Shown here: one piece after another, positions 36,920 through 46,079 of the stretch
How positions within the stretch are numbered: the first letter of the stretch is position 1
Layout: each line of letters opens with the position of its first letter
NCBI GenBank assembly: GCA_017413255.1
Contig: JAFPUC010000003.1
Span: 33,190-97,189 of the forward strand
Length of the DNA: 64,000 nt
Reading direction: 5' to 3'
Source: Aeriscardovia sp.
GTDB taxonomy: Bacteria > Actinomycetota > Actinomycetes > Actinomycetales > Bifidobacteriaceae
Program-made: the position numbers and the translations under genes
The notes under the pieces: model-generated
Told to the model about the DNA's origin: nothing
The model's input: the letters and a program-made list of their open reading frames with translations, nothing else
The model's database searches: none

Positions 36920-36944
36920 AGAACCCTCCTGACCGCATTTTGGC

Positions 36945-36966
36945 CTAAGTCTACTCTAAGTCTACT
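36945..36966 (-). promoter_or_regulatory. 11-bp direct repeats of decayed AlbA_2 gene
   Basis: CTAAGTCTACT occurs twice in tandem on the plus strand, which on the coding strand is AGTAGACTTAG. It corresponds to the TTTAGAGTAGA repeats in front of the intact paralogue at 6587, with one base changed per unit. It is a fossil operator. Confidence 0.75.
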
Positions 36967-37071
36967 TTGCCAGAACTATACAGCTGTATTTTCTGATTTA
37001 ATGAACCCGGAATTTTCTTTATTTTTGCGGAAAAAAGTCTTGTATCGAACTATTCTATGCTAATTAATTCA

Positions 37072-37131
37072 AGTTTATCCCTCTATACTGAAAAAACTTT
37101 TCAATTTACAGAGTTTATCCCTCTATACTGG
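37072..37131 (+). promoter_or_regulatory. Two 19-bp repeats spaced 40 bp, before ATPase
   Basis: AGTTTATCCCTCTATACTG occurs at 37072-37090 and again at 37112-37130, a spacing of exactly 40 bp. The second copy ends 38 bases before the ATG at 37169. The spacing equals that before the subfamily B paralogue at 55275, though the sequence differs. Confidence 0.88.
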
Positions 37132-37168
37132 AAAAAATGCGAAATAATTTTGTAAGGAAATTTATACA

Positions 37169-38374
37169 ATGCTCATAAGAGAACAATATCTATCTAAAAT
37201 TAGGGAGTTTTATAACTCTAAGCTCATAAAAATACTCGTGGGAATACGCAGGTGCGGCAAATCTACAATTCTTAGACAAATCATAGATGAGTTGCGGAAG
37301 AATGGAATATCCGAAGATCATATTTCCTATATCAACTTTGAAAATTTGGCTTTCAACAAATTACGCACAAAAGAAAACTTATATGCAGAGCTGGAAGCAA
37401 GAATAAAAGATGAAAATATTTATTATTTCTTTTTGGATGAAATCCAAGTGGTGGAAGGATTTGCAGAAGTCGTAAATTCCCTGGCGGCCGTACATGACAA
37501 TGTGAGCATTTTTATCACAGGCTCCAATAGCAAACTTCTTTCCTCCGAACTTCCAACTAATCTGTCTGGAAGGTATATAAGCATAGATATAAATCCTTTG
37601 TCCTATAAAGAATTTTTGGAGCTTACAAAACAAGAAGACAGAAAAATGGAAGGAAGGGTTTTCTTCGACTACATAAAATGGGGAGGCCTGCCGGGCAGAT
37701 GTGAGTTTCATACTGAAGATAGCATTAGAACCTATCTGCAAAGCGTGTATGATTCAATTATTTTGAGGGATGTGGTGGAAAGGCTTGGGGTAAAAAAGCC
37801 CTATCTATTTGATTCAATTTTGCAGTACGCCATTTCCACTATAGGGAGGGAATTTTCCGTAGATCACCTCTTTATGCAAATTAAAAATATGGGAGGAAAA
37901 ATTTCTAAGGATACTCTATATGAATTTTTAGATGCATTATGCAAGGCTCTGATACTAAGGAAGGCGTATCGTTATGACGTTTCAGGCAAGGCAATATTAA
38001 AAAGTTTGAGCAAATACTATGTTACGGATTTAGGCATTGGACAAATTAAGAAAAGCAATAATGAATTTCAAAACTATATAGCTTTGGAAAATGTCGTTTA
38101 TAACGAGCTAGTCAATAGGAAGTACGAGGTATACGTGGGCAAAACTCCCAAAGGGGAAGTAGATTTCATAGCGAAGAAAAACGGGGAAACGAAATATATT
38201 CAAGTATCCTATATGCTCGATAATGAATCCACTATTGAACGGGAGTTTGGGGCGTATAAGTATGTAAGGGACCATAGCCCGAAGTATGTGTTGTCTTTGG
38301 ATCATGCAGATTATTCACGGGACGGTATAGTGCACCTAAATATAATTGACTTCTTATTAGGCAATCAGTTTTAG
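37169..38374 (+). CDS. DUF4143-type AAA ATPase, subfamily B
   Basis: This 401-residue protein has Walker A GIRRCGKS at residues 25-32, LDEIQ at 89-93 and a C-terminal VDFIAKKNGETKYIQVSY block like a PD-(D/E)XK fold. All motifs are intact. It begins with ATG after TAAGGAAATTTATACA, with two 40-bp-spaced repeats upstream. It belongs to the same subfamily as 34735 and 55275 but is a separate lineage by sequence. Family function unknown. Confidence 0.9.
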   Translation: MLIREQYLSKIREFYNSKLIKILVGIRRCGKSTILRQIIDELRKNGISEDHISYINFENLAFNKLRTKENLYAELEARIKDENIYYFFLDEIQVVEGFAEVVNSLAAVHDNVSIFITGSNSKLLSSELPTNLSGRYISIDINPLSYKEFLELTKQEDRKMEGRVFFDYIKWGGLPGRCEFHTEDSIRTYLQSVYDSIILRDVVERLGVKKPYLFDSILQYAISTIGREFSVDHLFMQIKNMGGKISKDTLYEFLDALCKALILRKAYRYDVSGKAILKSLSKYYVTDLGIGQIKKSNNEFQNYIALENVVYNELVNRKYEVYVGKTPKGEVDFIAKKNGETKYIQVSYMLDNESTIEREFGAYKYVRDHSPKYVLSLDHADYSRDGIVHLNIIDFLLGNQF

Positions 38375-38867
38375 TCGCAGTGGCGCATTAAAAGATCTGA
38401 AAAATTTATATATCTCTACCGATTTACATAGAATTGGTTCCTACTCATAAGATCCTAAGGCAGCACATATTTCCATCAGTCCCAGGTTTAGTCCGCCCTT
38501 TAAATAGTTTTTGCAGTTTAAGAACAACTTTTTCCCTGAGGTTTTTAACACGCTATATGGAACTCCGAAGTTCATTACTCCAGGCAGGCGCCTTGCATAG
38601 GCTGAAACTTCGTTTTTTTGAAGAGAGTAGACTTAGAATTTCTTGGAACGGTACATCAATTTATGAAAGCAAAAATTCAATGAAAATATTTAAATTTCCA
38701 AGCCTATTTCAGTTATCAACAGACTTCTATTGAATAAGTGAAAGAGTTTTTAATTAGCTTCCTACAGGAAGACAAAGGAAAATTTGGTTCAAATTTGTGA
38801 GGGAGGGCGGCTTTTCTAAGCCCGTTCGTTCTTCCATTTTCCATCTAAACATAAAACACGGCTTAAA
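38375..38867. other. Intergenic stretch, no gene
   Basis: A plus-strand frame at 38434-38733 is of low complexity and unsupported. No hairpin with a T-run was noticed after the ATPase gene. The content is otherwise unremarkable. Confidence 0.5.
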
Positions 38868-39098
38868 TCATTCTTTTACTCCAACAATTTCGCTCAAATC
38901 TTCCCAATCTTCCCTGTTTCCGCAACGCCTTAAATAATTGGTTCCACCATCCACAAAACAGGCACTACAAGAACAGCCTTTAAAATCATGAACCGTAAAG
39001 CTTTCAATAACATCGCCGCATTTAAGACACTTAATTCTGTTATGGATAATTCTGCTTCTCAACTGATTACACCGCCTTACAAAACAGATCGAGTACAA
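38868..39098 (-). CDS. Small zinc-ribbon-like protein (DUF7695-like)
   Basis: The 76-residue frame contains IIHNRIKCLKCGDVIES, then HDFKGCSCSACFVDGGTNYL, then NREDWEDLSEIVG. The paired CxxC and CSCxxC with VDGG fits a small conserved protein family found with mobile elements, sometimes labelled DUF7695. The cysteines probably bind one metal. The first ten residues may be noncoding if a downstream start is used. It stands alone. Confidence 0.7.
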   Translation of the reverse strand: MYSICFVRRCNQLRSRIIHNRIKCLKCGDVIESFTVHDFKGCSCSACFVDGGTNYLRRCGNREDWEDLSEIVGVKE

Positions 39099-39208
39099 AG
39101 GCCACTATGTATAGAAATTTTACTTTTCAAAAATCACTGCTGCAAAAATGAGGCTTTGAACCTAGACCACGGTCAAGATTAATCCTCTTAGATTTTTCAC
39201 ATATTGCA

Positions 39209-39530
39209 ATGCAAAAGGAAGCATTACAGGCGCAAGAGAGAAAAGAAAATGCCCCTTTCATCCTTCAACCAACTGGCCCGAAGAGGCAAAAAGGGAAAGA
39301 GAGAGCGGAGAGGAAAGCCGGCAAAGGGAAATGGAAAAGCCGGCAGAAGAGCACATGGATTTTATTCCTGAGACTACAGGAAATCTTCTGCAAAATATCG
39401 ATGCATGGCTAAAATACTGGAAAACCGACTAATTCCGGCGCAAAACTACTGCAGAGACGGAGTGGAAGCCAAAAAAGCCAAAGAGCAAATTGACTTCCTT
39501 CAAAGTGCCTTGAAAGACATGCAAAAGTAA
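39209..39530 (+). pseudogene. Family X relic, C-terminal part
   Basis: Two shifted frames match the last 70 residues of the intact family X gene at 39642: EEHMDFIPETTGNLLQN, then AWLKYWKTD. A shift after YWKTD follows, then AQNYCRDGVEAKKAKEQIDF and ALKDMQK before TAA at 39528. The intact counterpart reads HDMDHAPETDDITDFLGYWK. This may be the other half of the 33541 relic, separated by an insertion of the 33.9-39.2 kb segment. Confidence 0.75.
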
Positions 39531-39641
39531 AGGAGGAGCCCCCGTTAACTGTTTCTGAGTTTATTTTATTTTCATACTTCTAATTTTTTACCCTGGTATT
39601 TTCATTTTTTTTATTTTAAAAAATCTGAGAAAATTAGAAGT

Positions 39642-41210
39642 ATGGACAATTTCATGCTAAACAATGATTTAAGCGATATGCTGCAGGAAAAGATCAACTC
39701 TGTAAGTTCAACCGGACTGGGAACTTTGGGTCTGGCCATGAAAAACATTGATCTGAATTCCAAACAAATTAATGATAAACAGTTAAACAGAAAAGAACGA
39801 CGAGAAGCCAAACGGCAGATGGAAAAAGAGTTTGAAAAAAATTTTGGAGGGCAATCTCCAGTTTCTCCAAAGGAAGAGGTGAAGGCGCGAAAAGAAGGGT
39901 CAATATACAGAAACGCGAAAGAATTATATATCGCCGGGGCGGAGGGAGAAGGCTACCCACTTGAAAAGGAAAGGGTTAAGCAGGAAGAAGTAATTGAAAC
40001 AACTTTTGAGTATTTTAAAAGACATCCGAAGGGCACTTGCTTCTGGGAATACGACAGGCCAAATTTTAATAAAGTATTATTTGCTTATTATCTTTCCTTC
40101 GATAAAATAAGGCCCATAAAGCATGGGGAAAAGAAAAATATACTGATAATAGCCAAGCCCGATTCAAAAAAAGAAACTTTGCCCAAATGGTATAAAGGCT
40201 ATGAAGATACCTTTTACTCAACCAGAACGGGATACTTATTTGTAAGCGAATCGGAATCTGTGTGCGGGATGAGCCATGTATACAGTCCTGAAAAATATAG
40301 AAAACAGTTTTTGTATGGAGACGACATAAAGGGGAGAGTGGAGTTTATCCCCTATCAGGATTTTGAAGAATCAATAGATGAAGATGGCAAGATTTTAGCA
40401 ATAAGGGAAGAAGATGAAGATATAGTGTGGGATATTGTCATACTCGACAATGTGGATATATCCAATCCCGCATTCTTTAAGATAAACAGGCGCTACACCC
40501 TCTGCCTCCTTCCTCACGTTTCCGATTTCCCCCAAACCCTTCCCGTTGAAAGAATTGGCCAAAAGACCCTTTTTGAAGCAGAACCTGCAGTTTCGGCCTC
40601 ACCCGAGCCTTCACAAATTCTTTTAAATAGCGAAGAAGAAGTAAAACCCATGGAATGGATAGGGGGATACCCGGGAATGGTGATAGAGACCATGGGCTCT
40701 AAGGTTTACGGCAAAGCGAGGAAAGATTTATCCCAGGAGGAGGTAGACACCCTTGTAACTTCTCTGGATAACCTGATAAATCAGATAAAGGAAGATGAGG
40801 CTGAAGAGGAACACCAAAGGAAAAAGCCTTCAGATACGGCATCTTTGCAGGCGCAACTCGACTGGAATGAAGCCAACCTTGAATGGATAGAAAGAAGGAT
40901 TAGGGAAGCTGAAGAAAAGCTGCCGGACAAAAGCTTTGAATTGGCCCAAATCCGCAGAGACGAGGCTGAAGAGCAGATAAATCAAATCGAAGATGAAATT
41001 AAAAGGGAAAAGGAATTAAAATTCAGGGCGGAAAACCACGATATGGATCATGCACCGGAAACCGACGATATAACAGATTTTCTGGGATACTGGAAAGAAG
41101 ATCTGTACCTGGCTCAAAATTATTATCAAGATGAGGAAAGGGCCCAAATGGCCCGTCAAAATATTGAAACTCTACAAAAAGCCTTTGAATTGATGCATCC
41201 GAAAGAGTAA
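39642..41210 (+). CDS. Family X: degenerate restriction-helicase-like protein
   Basis: This 522-residue protein looks like the first RecA-like half of SF2 helicases of restriction enzymes, with motifs decayed. Such enzymes have LW.AKPRFGKT..TYDLA; here it is FWEYDRPNFNKVLFAYYLS (residues 134-152), losing the G-K-T. The Ia region (NILIIAKPD ... WYKGYEDTF) and the VEFIPYQDFEES strand fit. Motif II WDLLIIDEAHE has become WDIVILDNVD (263-272), and motif III TLHLSGTPFK has become TLCLLPHVSDF. The N-terminal 130 residues and a long charged helical C terminus are extra. It is followed 2 bases later by the 230-aa gene. ATPase activity is unlikely. A structural or partner role is inferred. Confidence 0.75.
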   Translation: MDNFMLNNDLSDMLQEKINSVSSTGLGTLGLAMKNIDLNSKQINDKQLNRKERREAKRQMEKEFEKNFGGQSPVSPKEEVKARKEGSIYRNAKELYIAGAEGEGYPLEKERVKQEEVIETTFEYFKRHPKGTCFWEYDRPNFNKVLFAYYLSFDKIRPIKHGEKKNILIIAKPDSKKETLPKWYKGYEDTFYSTRTGYLFVSESESVCGMSHVYSPEKYRKQFLYGDDIKGRVEFIPYQDFEESIDEDGKILAIREEDEDIVWDIVILDNVDISNPAFFKINRRYTLCLLPHVSDFPQTLPVERIGQKTLFEAEPAVSASPEPSQILLNSEEEVKPMEWIGGYPGMVIETMGSKVYGKARKDLSQEEVDTLVTSLDNLINQIKEDEAEEEHQRKKPSDTASLQAQLDWNEANLEWIERRIREAEEKLPDKSFELAQIRRDEAEEQINQIEDEIKREKELKFRAENHDMDHAPETDDITDFLGYWKEDLYLAQNYYQDEERAQMARQNIETLQKAFELMHPKE

Positions 41211-41212
41211 GC

Positions 41213-41905
41213 ATGGGTCGCTGGGAAAAGTGGTGGCAGATTTCGCAAAGTTCCGGATTTCAGAAGCCAGACCCTGAAGGTGGCACGGCAAATGTGCTTA
41301 AACTTCAATTGGAAGAAGAGAAACTTTTCCCGCGCTTTATACTTCCCAGAGGATCTGTGGCTAAGTGGAGAAGGTATGTAAAACAGTACGGCAATCCAGA
41401 AGATGGGATGAATGTCGTCATTTTTATTTCTCTTCATAAAAGCGCGATAAAAAGCGCTCTGGCGCTGCCCCTTCAATCATGTTTTAGGGCCATGCGGGAA
41501 GAAGCGAGGGAAAATCAAATCACCCAGATGCCTTTCCTAAACTTTTCTTTAGTTGATGCATCCGTCAAGTGGGCTATTACCCTCTTTTGCTCACGAAGCC
41601 TCTTCACGCTAATACCTGCTTCCGATCTTGTTATTACCCGAATTTGCTATGCCGCCCAAAGGTGGGATCTTAAGTATCTGAAAGCTGCTTTCCCCATTCC
41701 CTTTTTTAGGGATGAATATGACCTGAAAAGCGCTTTTGAGGATGAGGAAATTTCACATGAAGGGTATATTTCAGATCTCGAAGAGAAAATATGCTCCTGC
41801 CTGGACTTTAAAGCGCTCTCTGTTATTTTTAAAATGAACCCCAAGGGGGAGATCTTAGACGTTAGATGCAAGATTAATGAAGCTGAGACAAAGCGGAATC
41901 TATAA
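41213..41905 (+). CDS. Hypothetical protein co-transcribed with family X
   Basis: This 230-residue protein starts two bases after the stop of the family X gene, so they share an operon and probably translational coupling. It has a mixed helix/strand pattern (RWEKWWQISQS, then LFPRFILPRGSVAKWRRYVK, then VKWAITLFCSRSLFTLIPAS). No recognised domain is present. It ends overlapping, tail to tail, with the PUA/EVE-like pseudogene on the other strand. Function unknown; the link to X suggests a partner protein. Confidence 0.6.
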   Translation: MGRWEKWWQISQSSGFQKPDPEGGTANVLKLQLEEEKLFPRFILPRGSVAKWRRYVKQYGNPEDGMNVVIFISLHKSAIKSALALPLQSCFRAMREEARENQITQMPFLNFSLVDASVKWAITLFCSRSLFTLIPASDLVITRICYAAQRWDLKYLKAAFPIPFFRDEYDLKSAFEDEEISHEGYISDLEEKICSCLDFKALSVIFKMNPKGEILDVRCKINEAETKRNL

Positions 41906-42388
41906 TTTCTCTTACGTTTTCACCCTCTTTTCCCCTCAAAAGAGAACGCAAAATATAGTCTGCTTGTTCATCGGTCAATTTGAAGAGATAGCCTTGTTTA
42001 GGATTTCCTAATGACTTTCCTTCCTTTGTGGTAAAAGCGCCGCCCTCTCGAGGATGCTTTTTGTCCAATCTTTAAGATCAGAGATGGAAAGCGGGGAACT
42101 CAAGTCATAATACTCTGTATTCACTTTCCAGCCATCATTTTCCCAGCGATTTTCTTCATCGTTTAAGGAGTTTGGCTTATTTTCTGACTTGCAATCCTCT
42201 TCAACTCTGCTTATCGCAGTTATTTTACCGCCTGCATTATGGATAATAAAATCTCCTTTCTTTACCTCTTTCATTAGCTTATAACTTGAATTGTTAGTCC
42301 CATTCTTATTTAATTTAGGAGACCAAAGGTAAGAGCCAGCACGCTCCTCCTCATAAGTATTCTTTTGATTTACAAAGAAAATAGCCAT
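41874..42388 (-). pseudogene. PUA/EVE-like gene, frameshifted
   Basis: From ATG 42388 the frame gives FFVNQKNTYEEERAGSYLWS, then LMKEVKKGDFIIHNAGGKITAI, a close paralogue of 32888. Near 42065, in an AAAAA run, the frame shifts. The last 60 codons (KQGYLFKLTDEQADYILRS) continue in another frame down to 41874. The shift is single, so loss is recent and might even be a slippage site. It sits beside the intact family X gene, the mirror of the 32.9-33.9 kb pair. Confidence 0.82.
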
Positions 42389-42962
42389 CGCACTCTCCAG
42401 CCTAAATATAAACCTATTCCAGATTAATAACATATCTTGAGCCATAGTTGTCAATTTATGCTGAGATTTATAAATAAAATGCCCTGCGCACTCCCTTGAT
42501 ATGGAAGCAGGCAAGGCAAAGCTAAAGTCAGCCTGAGCCAGAAGCCTTTATAGCCCGAGCTCGATGGCTTTGATTCATTCAAATCCAAAGGACTTTGTCC
42601 TTCCTTACAGCAATTATGTAGCTCGCCATATGGAAGGCTGAAACCGTGCGTCCCGAGAAGTTTAGCTGCTGATTCTTTCAAAGCTTTTACACGTGAAAAG
42701 TTCTCAATATCATGCTTAAAACCACTAAAGACGGGATGTATAAGACTCAGGAGGCTTATTTTATAGATCTACCTACCAGGCAAATCATCTTTCCATACAA
42801 AAACCTATATCATCTTCAACTCAAACTCAGAAAAAATACGGGCGATTTGAAGGGTAAATTGACTTCCCTTTTCTCTGCAGTAAATACCGGATTTTAAATA
42901 ATTGTCATATTTTTCATGAGTTGCGCTTGCGGGAAGATTAGCATTTGAATGATGTTAGCGAC
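42389..42962. other. Intergenic stretch
   Basis: A short plus-strand frame at 42712-42897 (LPTRQIIFPYKNLYHLQLKL) has weak context and no family. The rest is the promoter side of the PUA/EVE pseudogene and AT-rich spacer before the ATPase repeats. Confidence 0.45.
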
Positions 42963-42999
42963 GCCAAATCAAGTAATAATTTTTTGCCAAATCAAGTAA
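42963..42999 (+). promoter_or_regulatory. Two 14-bp repeats, 23-bp spacing, before ATPase
   Basis: GCCAAATCAAGTAA starts at 42963 and 42986, 23 bp apart, the same period as the repeats before the paralogous ATPases at 957 and 15032. The start of the ATPase is at 43043, 43 bases on. Each gene has its own sequence. Confidence 0.88.
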
Positions 43000-43042
43000 A
43001 ATAAATTTCAATGCAATTTGTATCCCATAAATTAAGGATGAA

Positions 43043-44302
43043 ATGAAATATAGACCAAGGGTGATAGATAAAAACATTGAAAAGCGCTTAGAAAGTAAAG
43101 GTGCCATTGTAGTCGAAGGGGCAAAATGGTGTGGAAAGACAACTACCTGCGAGCGTCATGCCTCTAGCGTTTTATATTTAGGCAATACAGACGATCAATC
43201 AACACAACTTATTAAATTGGCCGATATTTCCCCCGGAATCCTTCTACAAGGTAAAACGCCACGCCTGATAGATGAGTGGCAGTTAGCTCCAACGCTTTGG
43301 GATGCAGCGCGGTTTGAGATAGATCATAGAGAAGGATTTGGCCAATTCATATTTACCGGTTCAGCTACTCCTAAAAGCAGCGACGCAATTCACCACACAG
43401 GAACAGGTCGTTTTGCATGGCTAAGAATGAGGCCCATGAGCCTCTGGGAATCAGGAAATTCCTCGGGAGAAATTAGCTTAGAAAAGATTTTTGAAAATAA
43501 TATTCAATTTGCCCAAGACAAAACTACCCTAAAAGATTTGGCGTTTATGACATGCCGCGGAGGATGGCCAAAATCCATATCCCTAAGCAAGGAAAATAGC
43601 CTGGAACAATCTTTTGATTATGTAGATGCTATCGTTAAATCTGATATCAGAAGAGTAGACGGGGTGTTAAGAAGTGAGCTGCGCGCAAGACAATTAATGC
43701 GCGTTTTAGCCAGACATCAAGGTACGCAGGCTCTAGATACCACAATTTGCGAAGGTATGGAGGGCAAAGCAAGTTTAAAGACAGTGAAGACCTATATGGA
43801 AGCATTAGATAAAATTTTTGTAATTGAAGATGCTCCGGCGTGGAACCCAAATCTTCGCTCAAAGACTGCCATTAGGACTTCCTATACCCATTACTTTACA
43901 GATCCCTCTATTGCCGCCGCAGCTCTGGATATAGGGCCTGAGGATCTACTGCAAGACCTTGAGACTTTTGGCTTTATATTTGAAACGCTTTGCATTAGGG
44001 ATTTAAGAGTTTATGCCGAACCCCTGCGCGGAACCATATTTCACTTCAGGACAAAAGAAGGTTTGGAGTGCGATGCTGTAATCCATTTAAGAGACGGAAG
44101 ATATGGACTAGTGGAAATTAAACTTGGAGGAGACAAACTTATTGAAGCGGGAGCAAAAAACCTGAGAATTATAGCCTCTAAGCTCGATACGCAAAAAATG
44201 AAAGAACCGTCTTTTCTAATGGTGCTGGCAGGAGTAGCTCCCTACGCGTACCGCAGACAAGATGGGGTGTACGTAGTGCCCATAGGAACCCTTCGGGATT
44301 GA
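43043..44302 (+). CDS. DUF4143-type AAA ATPase, subfamily A
   Basis: This 419-residue paralogue of 957 and 13761 has Walker A GAKWCGKTT at about residues 28-36, RLIDEWQLAP near 74 and the C-terminal ECDAVIHLRDG then VEIKLGG. It begins with ATG after TAAGGATG. The protein is very close to the 957 gene in the C-terminal half (YFTDPSIAAAALDIGPEDL). Repeats with a 23-bp period lie upstream. Function unknown; intact. Confidence 0.9.
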   Translation: MKYRPRVIDKNIEKRLESKGAIVVEGAKWCGKTTTCERHASSVLYLGNTDDQSTQLIKLADISPGILLQGKTPRLIDEWQLAPTLWDAARFEIDHREGFGQFIFTGSATPKSSDAIHHTGTGRFAWLRMRPMSLWESGNSSGEISLEKIFENNIQFAQDKTTLKDLAFMTCRGGWPKSISLSKENSLEQSFDYVDAIVKSDIRRVDGVLRSELRARQLMRVLARHQGTQALDTTICEGMEGKASLKTVKTYMEALDKIFVIEDAPAWNPNLRSKTAIRTSYTHYFTDPSIAAAALDIGPEDLLQDLETFGFIFETLCIRDLRVYAEPLRGTIFHFRTKEGLECDAVIHLRDGRYGLVEIKLGGDKLIEAGAKNLRIIASKLDTQKMKEPSFLMVLAGVAPYAYRRQDGVYVVPIGTLRD

Positions 44303-44337
44303 CATCTTCATTTTTCTAAGTTTTTTATAACCTTTCT

Positions 44338-44550
44338 TCAGTAGGCATCCAAAAATCTTCTAAAAAACGCATCACTGTTTTGAAGAATGCCGAGGTCTGC
44401 AGATAAGTCTTTGGAAATTGCCTCACATTGTACAAACAGATAAATCTTTTTAACAAAAAAATCTGTTTCGTAATCCCGCATAGCTTTAAAGATAAGTCGC
44501 TTGCTTTTGTGCTGACTTCCAGAGGGCCATTTTCCTCATTTTGCCCGTCC
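44338..44550 (-). pseudogene. Unidentified gene fragment
   Basis: A minus-strand frame of about 60 codons reads RLIFKAMRDYETDFFVKK, then IYLFVQCEAISKDLSADLGI and FRRFLDAY before a TGA at 44338. The pattern of hydrophobic and charged residues looks like true protein. The product is not recognised and no start is seen. The upstream end may be shifted (GQNEENGPLEVSTK). Confidence 0.45.
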
Positions 44551-45394
44551 CCGGCGTAAAATCGGCATTTCTACAGAGACAGTCAGAGAATGTTAAAAGC
44601 CATCTTGAGTGTCATGGGCAGTGAGCTCGGTAGGGCCACGTTCAGCAATACGCTGATTAATAATTTAATGTTGTTAATTTTTTCTACAGCCGTAAGAGAG
44701 TTAATAAGAGCGCTATACGCCAGACGATCCAAAAAGACAATAGAATTGCCCCCAAAAAGCGAAAAGTGACTTTGATGCACTGGTACATAACTAAAATTTA
44801 TAGATTCCAACTTCATAGGTTATAACAACCCTGCGGGAGGTATTTTTTTTGAAAAAAGGGAACAGACACTCCAGGCAGCGAGACTAAAAACCTGAACGCG
44901 GTAAGTTTGGCAACCCTTGATTTTTTAGGAAGATTTCAACAAACATCATAAAAAAAATGCCCCGCTTCTCCGAAGGGAGTACAGGGTTAGACGCCTCCCA
45001 ACCAGGAGGATCCTTTCAATGCTTGTATGCTACTAATTTAAATATCAAAAATCAACTAATTTTTTTATTAATCCAAATATTTTAACTGTTGAATATTCAC
45101 CTTCCAACTTTATGAGATTCGTCTTGCCGTATAGTTTGACAGTCAAAATAATGTAACGACTTCAGTCAAAAAATATAAACAATTATTTCCGGATAAGAAT
45201 AAAGACATGGACATCTCAAAACTTCTCTTACTGCAGGTCTCTCAAAAAGAAAATGCGCCATCGTTCCAAAGAACTCCGGCGCCGAAAGACTTAAGTCTTT
45301 TGTTATTAATTAAATTATATCATCCCAAAGACCAAGAAGTAAGAAGCAACTGCAGAAATATAAAGATACTCCTAACGGGGCGAAACTTATAATC
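44551..45394. other. Intergenic stretch
   Basis: No supported gene. A plus-strand stretch near 44590-44770 could be a short remnant (ILSVMGSELGRATFSN then LINNLMLLIF), but it lacks homology to anything I know. A GCCCCGCTTC hairpin-like piece at about 44958 may be an old terminator. Confidence 0.4.
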
Positions 45395-45809
45395 CAGGCT
45401 GTCCGGAACTTCTTTAATGAAATTACTTAGTTGCTTCTCAAATTGTTCTAATAATTCTAATAGATTTTCCGGCAACTTCTTGTAAGGGTGAATAAAACTG
45501 TATATCTTCTACTTGTTGTGCTGATTATTAGCTCTTTGTAGGCATAAAAACAGGTAATAATTTCACATATTTTCTGATTTTCATAGATCAGTTTATAGAT
45601 AATAAATCTTTAGCCGCCATATATTTCGGAGAAATTGACTTCCGGATATCAATTTTAATTAAATCAAGAAGCTCATCCCTTTTCTCTATAGATGGATTAA
45701 TCTCCCTTAATCCATTGAGAAATAAACTATCATGTGCAGCGCCGTTTCTTGCACTTTTAACAGTACGCAAGAAATAAAAAATCTTTTTATCACTATTTTT
45801 GCGACCCAT
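45395..45809 (-). pseudogene. Abi_2 family relic, C-terminal part
   Basis: The first 73 codons (FYFLRTVKSARNGAAHDSLF) match the later part of the intact Abi_2 gene at 48138 (YYLLLRVKDARNGAAHDNCF). After a stop at 45588 the same relation continues: LIYENQKICEIITCFYAYK against the intact NEKIIQIFTCLYAYHE, then further to about 45400 with shifts. The N-terminal half is absent. It is a decayed duplicate of an abortive-infection gene. Confidence 0.75.
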
Positions 45810-46079
45810 CTGCCTGGCATATAGAAATAAGTAAAGTTACCAAGGGACGTAACTTCCAAGTATGCGCAAATCGGAAGATGGTCAAAACATTTTTTCTCCG
45901 TCGACTTGTAGACATACTTAATAATTCAAGCATCTACGACAAAGTCCAAAAATCTAAAAATAAAATATGAAAGATCTCATCCTGATATCCTCTTCTGAGA
46001 TAATAAAAACCTGAAAATTTGAAACCCAACTCAGTAAGATTGAAGAGCTTTTAAGTGTGAATCGAGGTCGCATGTCAAC

